Positions 36,338-64,000 of a stretch of 64,000 bases of DNA are shown here, one piece after another (position 1 is the stretch's first letter; each line of letters starts with the position of its first letter). Under the pieces are notes generated by a model. That model ran no database searches. It saw nothing but the letters and a program-made list of their open reading frames with translations, and was not told the DNA's origin. Origin of the DNA: Syngnathus acus. Taxonomy: Eukaryota > Chordata > Actinopteri > Syngnathiformes > Syngnathidae. Location: NCBI RefSeq assembly GCF_901709675.1, contig NC_051100.1, positions 434,001 to 498,000 on the forward strand, written 5' to 3'. A program made the position numbers and the translations under genes.

Positions 36338-39300
36338 ATGTCTGCTTTCGTCAACTCCCTTTCGGAAGAAGACCAGGAGTTTCACCAAATCAAAGACGCA
36401 GCTGCGGAGTTTTACCGGGCCAACAGAGTAGCCGAGGAGCTTGAGAAAGCCTTGGGAGAACTTTTCTTCCAGAACCCCGACGACGTCCACGGTTACCTGG
36501 TGCATCCAATTTTACTTGCTGATATTTACCGTCTATCCATCCGTCTCTCCGTCTCTCTCTCCGTCCATTTGCTCGGTGGTCAAGCAGCCAAGCCTGTTTT
36601 ATGTACACTCAGCAGCACAAAAGACAGCACAAGTGATCGAGCTCACTTCTCTGCAGCGTTGCATGGAAGACAGTGATCCCTCATTTATCGCGGGATTTGC
36701 CTTCCACAACCACCCGCAATAAACGAAGATCAGTCAAGTACAAAGGATATCTGTATGATTTGGAGATTGAAACAGCATTGTATTGGAAGTTCCAACACGT
36801 AGTGTTTCTTGTTGGCCGCTGGAGGGCATGGATGTGTTGCAAGTCAATTAGAAGAGAGCTTTTACTTGTCAAGCAATGCATGCATGCATGCATGCATGCA
36901 TGCTGTGTGTCCACTCTATGACACCATGCGCAGCCAAACCAACGTGAGTGTGGCATTGTGCTACACAATACACAAAGCTTTTGAAACCCAAACCCCAATA
37001 CATCAACCTTTTCCCATCCCCTTAATCATCATTCCCACACTGCTCTGTGCATGATTGATTGGAGAGGGAAGGAAAGATTGAAGTGGGTCAGCGTTTGAAA
37101 ATCTGCCCGTCCCATACTTTCGGAGAACCACCCGTATACATTCATTCTGTTTACGATATACTATTCCAGATTCTGTATATTTGAACATGTTTTTCTTCAA
37201 CCACTGACTCGCTAGGCAAATTATTTCACAAGGCTCTCATCACATCCATTCATCAGCAGACTGAATGGAAAGGAGGTCTATGACTCAAAAGGGCAACTAT
37301 GTGCTGAGGCTGAACTCTTTTGCATCATCTGCAATCAAGAAAAGGTAACGCTCGCTCAAGAAATACGCAACGGAGTGACGTGTCGCTGTTTGAGGCTAGC
37401 GGATTTGCCATGGAAATAACCCACGCGATTTGTCTAGCGGATGTCCTCGGCCGCCATCTCCAGTCACTTTCCGCAGAACGAGTCTTTGGCGGAGTGGCGA
37501 GCAAAAAGCCAGGAGAGAGCGCGTCACGTCGCCACAGCTGTTCAGTGGATCGTTGAACCTCTGAACAGACTGCTGAAGGGACACAACCCTTGTGACCAAT
37601 CACAAGTTGACCAGCAACTCAGGTGGAATTGAAATGGATGGATGGATGGATGGATGGATGGATGGATGGATGGATGGATGGAGGCGTGCTTGTTTCCAAA
37701 GTTTCCGTTCAATACACTTGAGTAGAGTCGAGTAAGGAACGACAACAAAACAGCGCTTGGGGTGACTCTTTGTTGGCACAAGTCAATTTCATCAATCAAA
37801 GTATGTTGCTGGTCATTGCACAGCGATTTCTTCGCGGCTCGCCAACAGGAGGAGAAAGAAAACAGGGAAAAGGAGGAGATTCTTTCTGCTAGTGAACAGG
37901 AGGTGGAAATTCCGTCTTCGCCACCTGAAAAGAAGAAAGACAAGAAGAATGCTAAAAGTAATTGACACCTTTTGCTGTAGCGGACAGGACACGGCAGAAT
38001 ATTTGAGCGGAATCAATTCCTTCAAAATTTGTGATCCAACATGATGTCTTTGTGACACCACAGAAAAAAAAGGCAATCTGGGGAAGCCATTTTGTCCTGC
38101 AGAGCCACCAGAACCGGTGCTCCCCGGGTGCTTGGCCATTGGCTCACTGTCTCTTGCTGTGGCCAAGAGCGGGGCTCAGCTAAAGGCCAGTCCGCTCTAC
38201 AAATACATCCGCAGTCTGAAGGACCCAGAGGTGAGAGAGAGAGAGAGAGAGAGACAGAGAGCGAGCCCAGGGCATCACGGGAGGTTCAGCATCCCCAAAA
38301 AAATCACTCATCTAGTATAGACTGACTGACTGACTGACTGACTGACTGCTTACTCAAGCACTCTCTTCAATATGTGTGTACAGGATGATCAAGACACATT
38401 TCACATACCTGTCTCCTTGGTAACTTTATTAAGCTGTGGCAAGATGTGTCCTGGAAAGCTCAACTTGCTGGAAGAGGTCATACTGATTCCCAACGCAGGA
38501 CAACAAGTCAAACAAGTAGCCCTACTGAGCAGTCGCATTGTTGCTTTTGCCTAGCTGTCTATTAAAGGCTGTCTGTCTGTCTGTCTGGCTGGCCGGCTGG
38601 CCGGCCGGCTGGCTGCCTGCCTGCCTGGATGTTGGATCCAAACTGTCGACCTTCCATGATGTGACCTTTTTCAGCACCATGTAGCGTTTTTAAAAATGTC
38701 TCAGTTGGATGAACGTGTTTGGGCATGTCCACCCATTTTGATGTGGGCAGCATTCAGGAGCTTCTCCTCTTGCTTAAGCACAGATGGGCATCCAATTGGC
38801 AAGTTCAGCAGGCAGATATAAATGGGAATGCTTTGATTGTATCATTTGAAGTCTTTTGCACAAATGACGAAATGCCACCAAGATGGGGCCATCTGTCCTA
38901 AGCATGACTGCCAGCCAGCCAGCCAGCCAGCCAGCCCCCCAGTTGTTATTGTTGAATTCCACGTGGTCCCGTATGCGTGAGCACATCCTCTGTTTTTCTG
39001 TGTTTTTCACTGTTTGATTCAGGCATTTGCGCAAGTCGTACTAAAGCGTGACCTCCTTTTGCAGATCATCACAATGGCAACACAGCTACAGAAGGAAATG
39101 ATGAGAATATTGAGTGAATCATCAAAGCCTGGGGTGAGGGACATTTTCGTCTGTTGATAAATAGGAGTGGAAGAATTTCCGAGCATTTTTCTCAACAATA
39201 GTCTGACAAGTTTAATGTGAGTGGAATTCCTTTGTCTGCAAAAATACAATATGCATTAAGTTCATAACTACTCTTCAAATCATTCAATTTCCGGACTTGC

Positions 39301-41931
39301 GTTGAAAAGATGATTCAACCATTGATAATGCCATACAGAAATGGTTAACAATGGAAATTGTGAGTGGCGGGCGGGCGGGCGGGCGCATTCAACTGCCATA
39401 ACCTTGCAATCCCGCCCCGCCGACTGTTCCATTCAGACTCATTTCGTGTCAGTCCAACAAAGCTAGATGTTTCTCCACACATCCAAATAAATGATGCCGT
39501 TTTTAGTACAAATGATATTTTCAATACGTGTGGAGATGGAGGAAGAGAGAGAGAAAAAAAAAAAGTGTCGATTGTGTCGCCTTCGAGGTCACCGCGGCCA
39601 TTTTGAGCGACAACGGTGTGCTGCCCGTGAGTTTTGATCGTCCTGAACAAGCACTGGATCTGATTACGGAAGCGTGCAATAACCTTGAGCTGGAACTGGG
39701 AACGGAGATCCATCTGGCAGTGAACTGTGCTGGCCCCGACCTCATGGACTACGTAAGCCAGTCATCCATGCTTATGACGGGGAAAGGGAGACAGCAAGGG
39801 GGCGAAGACGACAAATGCTGAGAGCCTCTTTTCTCCCTCTCTCTCTCGCTCGCTGACAGACGAAACAAAAGTATGAAATTGCAACAGGAGCGTTTAAGTC
39901 TCCAGACGAGCTCGTAAGGATGTATCAAAGCCTCCTAAGCAAGTACACTGCAGTGGTGGCTTTAATCGACCCACTCAGGAGGGAGGTATGTCTGTCCGTC
40001 CATCTGGCTTTCATAGAAACAATGTTCAATAACGCACGTTGAGCGTTTGATTGCAGCGCAGCGATGAACCAACGCAAAGCGTACCGCAACCAACCAAATA
40101 TTTGCTTTCTGTTGGGCCACGTAAGACTGATTGGGATGACTTTCATTCAGTGGTCACTTCATGAAAGAAAGGGTGGCGATGGCCATATGGATGTAGAGCA
40201 GATATGACAAATGTCATCCTTTTCTGGCCTTTGCAAGGACACAGAACAGTGGGAGAAACTGAGCGATGCCATCGGACAGTCGTGCGTGCTGCTCTCTGAC
40301 GCCACTCACAAGGCACAGGCTCCACCCCTTCCTGGAGTCACAGGTCATCTCTTAAAACACACCAACCAGACGACGGTCAGCGACTTGATCCGCATCGCAT
40401 CGGAGCATCGAGGTAGATAGATGCATGCCCTTTTAACATGTCACTTGGCTTTTGTCTGATGTGTCTTTCTGCACAATAGCGTTCATTTTAAAGTGATCAC
40501 AAATCAAATTCAAAGTCAATTTACTCAGCATCAGTCAAGCAAATATGCGTTCCTTTCAAAATGTAAACTCATAGATGATAGGTTCAGGGCCCTCAATTGA
40601 AATCATTTCAAGATTTCGGTTCCCCCCAAAAGAAGTCCACGTTGCTATTGTGGCATGTCGGATTGCTGTCACTGCTAACTTTTGTTTGCGTGCGTGCGTG
40701 CGTGCGTGTCTCTTACAGGTTCTGTACTACTGGCGAAAGCAACTAATGAGTCCTGCGATGATGATTCTCTGTCAGACATAGTGAGTGCTGCTTGGAGCTT
40801 CTAAAAACTGCTTACTTGCTAATGTCATCGCCGTACCCGTTTTGCATCACGCTCGCTCGCTCGGGGACCATACGGAGAGAAATGGTGATAGCCGTACGTA
40901 CTTGCTCTGCAAACTGGGACACATCTTTTAATGAGCTAACACAAAGGATTGTAATGATCGAACGCAAAGGAGCCACCATCGGGGCGTCGTAACATGGGAT
41001 ATGTGTTTCACTTGATTGTTTCTTCAATACGCAGTACAGGTAGCACCTAAAGCCCATTGACATTTCTGCACGCAAACATCTGGCCATCAGTTCAAGCTCA
41101 AGCACTCTCCGTTATGCAGTCATGGGAAACATACGAGCAAGTCACCTCTGAATGGCTCAAACAAACGAAAAAAATCAATCAATCAAGCTGTGGAATGAAC
41201 TTCAAAATCAGTAGAAATCTGAAAAGCCTCCAAATTGTAATCGTAGTCCATTCACAGCATGCCTGGATGCTGAGATGGAGATGTCTTTCTATTCATTGCT
41301 GTTGAGAAGCGCAAAGAACAAAATGGAATCCTTTTGTCCATATGGCACACACGAGATGCGGCCACCCCACCGGCTGGCTGTTCTCGCACGTCTACGAACA
41401 AGGTGGACCACTTGAAGTTCCACGCCACGTCTTGATTGCGCCGGTCGTTTTGTTTTGACCCCATTCCGACGTGGGTTTTGTATGCAGCCATGAAATGCGG
41501 CCGCCGAGCCGCATACGATACATTTGATCGGAGGCTGCTGAGACACAAATGGGATGGATGATGTGTTTAGAAAAACACTCCATTTTCAACTGCGGGAACA
41601 CCAATGGCACAGGCCAATCAAAGTGTTTACACCTCTGATGCCAAAGGCAGTAGGAAAGAGACCACACACACACACACACACACGCACACACAGCGTAATT
41701 GTCTCTCTTCCTTTGGTGCCGTCAGACAGATTTGTATTTTTTTTTTCTCTTTCAGGCTGTGGGTCTGGGCCTGGACTATGTCAAACTGGGAGGTCTGACC
41801 AGTGCCGAGAGGATGACTAAATACAACAGGCTGCTTTCTATAGAGGAAGAGCTGTCTCAACAGGGGATCCTGGGTATGCTTGGCTCTCTCTGACAAAGGC
41901 CCAAAGCAAGAGAGGAAGTTTCACCCTCGCT

Positions 41932-41982
<51 letters not shown>

Positions 41983-42087
41983 GTCGTGTGTGAAAGAAAC
42001 CAGTGTGTGAGGAAGTGTGCAAAAATGAAATCTCTTACTTTGGATGTGTTAATTGGCTGCCTAATGACATGCCAGGGCAAATTCTTC

Positions 42088-42127
<40 letters not shown>

Positions 42128-42390
42128 CAAAGAAGAGAAAATGAGGACGTTTTTACGAGAGCATCCGGAGCAGAAAAAGCTTATGCAACATGTCGTGGGT
42201 TGTCCTAGGATTCCCAAGTCCTCCAAATGAGTTCCGTGGTAGCGAGAGGTTCCTTCCTTTCACTTTGATGATCTGATGATTTGTCTCATCCACAGTCCCA
42301 AAAGAGCAACACTCCCTGCCACTGTTCATTGAAACGGAAGCAGAAGCGCAAGTGGAAGCAGAAGCAGAAGCGGAGGAGGAGGAAGTCTGA
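36338..42390 (+). CDS. eno4: Enolase 4 (sperm flagellar enolase-like protein)
   Basis: An enolase-superfamily protein. In mouse ENO4 is needed for sperm fibrous-sheath assembly and motility. Coding exons: 36338-36499, 37216-37344, 37438-37622, 37824-37957, 38064-38230, 38384-38515, 39065-39133, 39588-39752, 39860-39985, 40238-40412, 40719-40780, 41756-41873 and 42296-42390. Phases agree, giving 572 aa (human about 628). The N-terminal part (ANYFTRL...[10 protein letters not shown]) and a Lys/Glu-rich linker (exon 4) are ENO4-specific. The C-terminal barrel includes [10 protein letters not shown] and [19 protein letters not shown], with the two enolase lysines kept (Lys463, Lys512). Metal-ligand acids look substituted (VNCAG, LIDPL). 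It ends in an Ala/Glu-rich tail. The exon 1 donor (CTG|GTGCAT) is weak, and the exon 8 acceptor is the least certain boundary. Confidence 0.94.
37634..37682. repeat. GGAT microsatellite in eno4 intron 3
   Basis: About 12 GGAT units starting 11 bp after the exon 3 donor. Confidence 0.95.
41930..41982. repeat. CT microsatellite in eno4 intron 12
   Basis: CT dinucleotides, with a CA tract following at 42094-42124 before the last exon. Confidence 0.95.
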
Positions 42391-52818
<10,428 letters not shown>

Positions 52819-54106
52819 AGGACTTTTTGGGTTGGTTTTTTTTCCCCCCAAAATTCTTTGCAGCAGGAAGCGAATGACCGTCGTGACACGCCTGAACACT
52901 TTCAGTGACACAAACTCGAGCATAGCTGTTCGAAGTCCGCCCGCGCGCGCGCGCCTGTAGTGACATACATACCAATCTTAAGGGAACACAGTATTGACCT
53001 TTGAAGAAAATTGAATATTTATGTGTGAATCTCAAATGATTTGATGTGCTGAAATGTTCATTTTACGACTATAGGTCACTTGGAAAACCAATATAAAGAT
53101 ACAGACTGGCAGTTAAGGAGTAAAAAGTATGTTCATGTCATGTCATTTACCTACCTTTAATTCACGTCATGTCGTTTACTTACCTTTAATTCACACGAAG
53201 CCAGTATCAACACTTTATCAAGCCAAACTCACAATGATGTTTTCAATATCTTGCATGTACCCATATCATGCATTTAAATGGGCACTGTTGTAGGACACGT
53301 CATGCAGATTGAGGCCAATATTTTCCCTGAAAGATTAATAAAACGCCCAGTATGTCCTGTAAAATACATTTGGCTTCAACTGGAAAGAATTGAGGTGACA
53401 GGATGAGAGACAGACGGCTGTTATGAATGTGCCGAGGAGGCTTGCGTCGATGGATTACGGATGACAAATTCTACTCACTCATAATTTAATTTCATTCTGT
53501 TCACAAGAAACAATCATGATTGCACAACAACTCTGTTTTTGCTGACGAATGGGAATGTTCACTATATCAGACAAAACAAACTACAAAGCACTAATAATGT
53601 AAACATCCATGATATAGTTGGTATGGGGTCCCAAAAGAGTCAAGTACGGCACAACTACCACCTGGCTGGCCGGCCGGCCGGCCGCCTGCCAGGGATATGC
53701 GTCACACTGACGGCTTTGAGTGTTTATTTGAGCGTAACAACACCATTCAGCTCATATCAAACGGAACATTGTTCACTGAGAAATGCTTTGTGATAATGGA
53801 CAGTACATTAAAAGCGTCACCTGTAGTATGGGCTTCACTAAATGTTTACAGATCTGATCACATTTCTTTGCAATAAAGAGGATCACTACCACAGATACTA
53901 CTTTTCAGACGCCACATCATTTGGACAGCAATACACGACGGTACACCGAGATAAAATGACTACTGTGAAGTTGGTGACCTGGGGGAAAGGAAGCTTTGGG
54001 ATCAGGATGCGCAAGAAAATTCACCAACATGCCACAAGGAGACCGCTGGCATCAGAGAGGGTTAGGGTTAGATTGCACAAAGAAGCACAACATTCCTTTT
54101 GGTGCC
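52819..54106. other. Spacer between shtn1 start and V-ATPase B 3' end
   Basis: It includes the shtn1 5' flank and the V-ATPase B 3' UTR. A minus-strand AATAAA candidate lies at 53723-53728. A direct repeat of TTTACnTACCTTTAATTCAC occurs near 53145-53195. No further gene is seen. Confidence 0.45.
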
Positions 54107-60300
<6,194 letters not shown>

Positions 60301-63300
60301 CTGAAAGACAAGATCAAAAACACAGTTCATTTTTCTGATTCAAGTGTCAGTCAACTACAAGCAATAGCATTAGGACTGTATTCACATTTACAAGCTACCA
60401 ATCAACTTGCTGGCACTAATTGCACTGAATAATCATACGTTGACCTTTAACTGGAAGATCCACGGAGCTTTGAGCATTACATGCTCCGGGTCCAAATGTC
60501 ATCAAAATGGAGAAAATTCACTTGTCTGCCCTGCCCATGAAGGCCATGGACAGTTACATTGACACAAGGCGGCCGGCTGACCATCTTCAAAAAAAGAATG
60601 GCTCATCATCACTAAAGAAGGTTAGAGAAAATCACGAGGAAATTATACAACCGCGGCTCCAACACAGATGGAATCAAAAATGCGGGGGGTAATAATAACC
60701 ACATTTCCAACCTTCAACTTGCCAAAAAATTTCAAGAGATATAGATACAGCAAAAAGTACATACTGGCTGGTAATGACAATAATAATCACAAAATTGGTT
60801 GACGTAATTATATAGAAAGCTTTTGGCAATCTGTACATTTACAGCATCTTAATGGCACATCCAGTGAAGGCCTCCTAAAGAGGTAGTTGAAGTCAATTTT
60901 AGGACAAATATGCATTTCCATTTTCAGTATAGCCATCATGCTACACTCCCTTCTAAAAGTATGGATTGAAATTTCACGTAGACTGAAAATAATTTGTTTG
61001 GCCACCAAAAGATCAACACAAGATAAGGTTAGTTTTTTTTCTCCATTTTTTTTCCTGTACAATTTGATTCATATATTGATTATAAGTGATGGAAAAAAAT
61101 AAGCAGTGTACATTCTTAGAATGAATGGGCCGGTTAATCGTTTTTCTTCCATCAAATATCGACCTCGAAAATTCACAAATGCATTGCTGTCCATCGTTTT
61201 GTTGTACCAGATTTTTTTTCTCAAATGATGCCTTCAATAACATATGCGTGTAAATACAGCAAGTTGATTGTAGTCTGCCCAAAAATCTTAAATGGCTTCT
61301 TATCCTTGTGGGGGGGGGTAGCAGGCAAAGTGTTCTTAAGATTGATTGATTCAAGTGTTTTGAAGATTGTTTTCTTTTGATTTCTTGCGGCGTGGATGGT
61401 GGCGCTAAGCCTGTGGGCAGAACTTTTGAATATGTAGTTGCACTTTTATAATAAAAACTTCACCAAGGCAAAAAAAAAAAAAAAAAAAGTGAAGGTGGTT
61501 TTCTCTCACTTGATAACAATCACCATAAGTGAATGGACTATATATTTACGAGTTGTGAAGTAGCAACAATTGCCATTAGGTTTGGCAAACTTTCTCCACC
61601 CTTCTTTTCTACTGAAGTTCAAGTGTTGGCTTGGCATGCAAGCGCAGTGTGGGTCACCCTGCAGCCTGTTCAACTGCCAAGCCCTTTGTGAACAAAGATG
61701 TTAATTGGTCCTAATCTGCCACTAGAGGCTGTTTTGCTAGCCTGACCTCGCACCCTGAAGGACACCTTGGTGTGAAATACTGAAGAGGCTATTCAAGTGC
61801 CAGAGAAAAGAGACACGTAGCATTCCAACACAATTCAATTTTCAAGCTAAAAAGCGGAGTCGGGGGGGGGGGGGGGGGGGCAAGGTTGGAGCCGGGATGG
61901 GATGGGGCGCCACTGTTCCAACAATAAATGAGCGCAACAAAGCAGTGGCTGCTGTGATGTGCACCTTGAAATTCACAACTATTCCCACAGCCCTGCTCAA
62001 AGTGGGAATGCTAATTGCCTGACAAATCAACACATTGGATCAAGCCTTAGCATGACATTCACTGCACAAGCCAAATATCAGGTTTGCAAAGGAAAATGAA
62101 TACAGCCATCCCTCGCCACTTTGCGCACGTTACCATCCAATCAATAGGAATGACGCGATCGATGCATGTAGTACTACGCATTGACTGTGTATGATGACAT
62201 CAGGGCTACGGAGACTGCTGCGTGATGCTAAATCTCCCTTTGGTTTAGAACCAACCAACCAACCAACCAACCAACCAACCAACCAACCAACCCTGTCAAA
62301 ATGGACTAAAAAGCAGGAAGTGGAGTCATGGAATGGGGGATTTTTGGCTACAAGTCACAAGTTGACGACTTCCTGTTCTTCCTGACAAAAATAAGACAGA
62401 CGGGTGGATGTCTGCACAAGAGGTTATTGAAGAGCAAGTGTGCTCATTAGAATACAAATGAGACAAGTTTTGATGGAAATGCCAGACGAAGCTTTAAATT
62501 ATCACCGCGACTAATTAAATGTTCACAAAAACTGCACTGCGCCTTGCTCTATGTCTTTTCATTGCACTTGATGTCAGAATGCAGCAAAGGCTAAAACAAA
62601 GGCCACCATTTCATGGACTAATAGCTTTTGTCTTGTTTGACACCAGAGAGACAAAAGCCTGCAGAAAGAAAAGACGCAGTACGAAGGTTCTCATTTGGCG
62701 CCTTTTCAAACTTTGCATCTCCGAGAGCTCCGGCAAGTCGACAAAAAGCATTTCAACATTGATCTTATGACCTGTGTGACATTCATGTTGAGCTGTTGTC
62801 ATTTGCTTCACAGCAGCAGCAGCAGCATTTGCCACCACCGACAGAGACATTGGGTGCCACAACTTTTGGAATTGTGCTAGGTAGTTTGCAATGATAGATG
62901 TTTGGCCTTGGGCTAGGGTTAGTATAACTCACCTATCTCTGACCTTGAGACTCTCCCAGACCATGTCCACATGGAAAAAGTTTGGAAGTGTGGATGGGAA
63001 TTTTTTTTCTATGCAGAGAGTATATTTGGCTTTTTTTTTTTAATTTAATTTTTTTTTTTTTTTTAAGCCCAGCTTACTATGGTATTTTTAAAGTTCTTTG
63101 AGCACAATACAGTGTCGATAAAAGCATTCCATTTGCCACTTACCACAGTAAAAAGCTTCATTTTAAAAAAGCAATGATGCCTGGCAAAGAAAAGAAAACA
63201 AAATCCAAGAAACAGCGGTGAACACTGTTGTTAGCCCTTAACTGGGATAATACCGTGACCATTTTTGTTAGCGCATTCAGGAAACAAAGCTTTCGTGCCG

Positions 63301-64000
63301 TTTGATTTCTATAATAGGCCGACAACAAAAAATAGATATGGGACAGACAGCAAATTGGAAGGAGTCTCTTCCAACTGTGAATGGAGCCTTTTACATCAGC
63401 TCCCCATCTTTAGGCCAGTGAACTGGTGCAGCTAATCATAAAGACTGCGACAAGCTCATGTAGCAGTTCAAATATGCGTCACCAAGAAATCAGTCTTGGC
63501 AGCAGAATGACAGCATTTCACATTGTTAGGGCTAAGTACAAGGGCTGCATTACAAAATACCCTTGTCCTAGCACTAAGATGGGCCAAGGTCCATTAAGTC
63601 ATTTTCTTCGTATTCTCCAAGAGGCTTTTAGTCCGTACATACAGTACTTGCCTCTCTGACATAAAGGTACACAAAAAAGGTAATCATGGCGTTCTGCGGT
63701 GAAAGCAATGTGAGGGAACAGAGGTTGCTTTAAAAAACAAATCCGACAACATTCAGAGCAGTAATCCACCATTTGAAAATTCATCATCCACGGGCAGGGC
63801 TGTGCAATTCATCTCAATTCAATCACAATTATGATCATGATGAGCATAATTGTTCAAAAGATTGTTCATATGCAATAATAGTCCGTGCACGGTTTGTTTA
63901 GACAAAGAAACGATACCTAAGTGTATGTCTACACTTCTTTTCGTATTTTAGAATCACAAATATTACACACGAGTGAGCACAGTAATGCAGCAACCGTCTC
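60301..64000 (-). other. V-ATPase B 5' intron sequence
   Basis: The first coding exon was searched for by its expected protein (SR.YLSQPRLTY type) and not found, so this is probably intron running past the right edge. It contains a G run (61863-61880), AACC units (62249-62292), AGC units (about 62810-62826) and T runs (63001-63065). Nothing else coding was recognised. Confidence 0.5.

Noticed and set aside
61842-62033. Pro-rich frame at the G run
   Set aside because: Frame depends on the length of a homopolymer and has no support elsewhere in the intron.

Overview
The window reads as nuclear DNA from a bony fish, probably a percomorph teleost with a compact genome. The genes are split by GT-AG introns, most of them short. 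Introns and spacers are rich in microsatellites (GGAT, GGCA, GAGT, GA, CA, GAAA) and hold worn pieces of non-LTR retrotransposons. There are no operons, CRISPR arrays, or prokaryotic or viral genes. The taxonomic call is inference: the proteins match vertebrate families, and intron sizes and repeat types look teleost.

Six protein-coding genes can be rebuilt exon by exon with consistent splice phases. Left to right they are pitx3 (+, 4097-8444), a pancreatic triacylglycerol lipase pnlip (+, 13648-18667), hspa12a (-, 30894-23294), eno4 (+, 36338-42390), shootin-1 shtn1 (-, 52818-43913), and the V-ATPase B subunit (-, 60300-54107, 5' end beyond the right edge). Predicted lengths are 295, 469, 670, 572 and 481 aa for the five complete genes and about 467 codons of the sixth.

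From memory, PNLIP cluster / HSPA12A / ENO4 / SHTN1 lie in this order with these orientations on human 10q25, so the middle of the window is a conserved block. PITX3 (human 10q24) and a V-ATPase B gene flank it here but not in human. The genes do not form a pathway: they are a homeodomain transcription factor, an exocrine digestive enzyme, an atypical HSP70, a sperm-flagellum enolase relative, a neuronal polarity coiled-coil protein and a proton-pump subunit.

Two promoter elements fit gene function well. A perfect RFX X-box lies 50 bp before the eno4 start codon. A PTF1-type composite site (E-box plus TTTCCCA) lies 34 bp before a TATA-like box of the lipase gene. Other points are two GC-AG introns in otherwise intact genes, a 23-unit CTG/CAG tract upstream of hspa12a, a CpG-rich 20-bp minisatellite in shtn1, three copies of one retrotransposon tail, and unassigned exon-like stretches between pitx3 and pnlip. 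I found no convincing evidence of a previously undescribed biological system.
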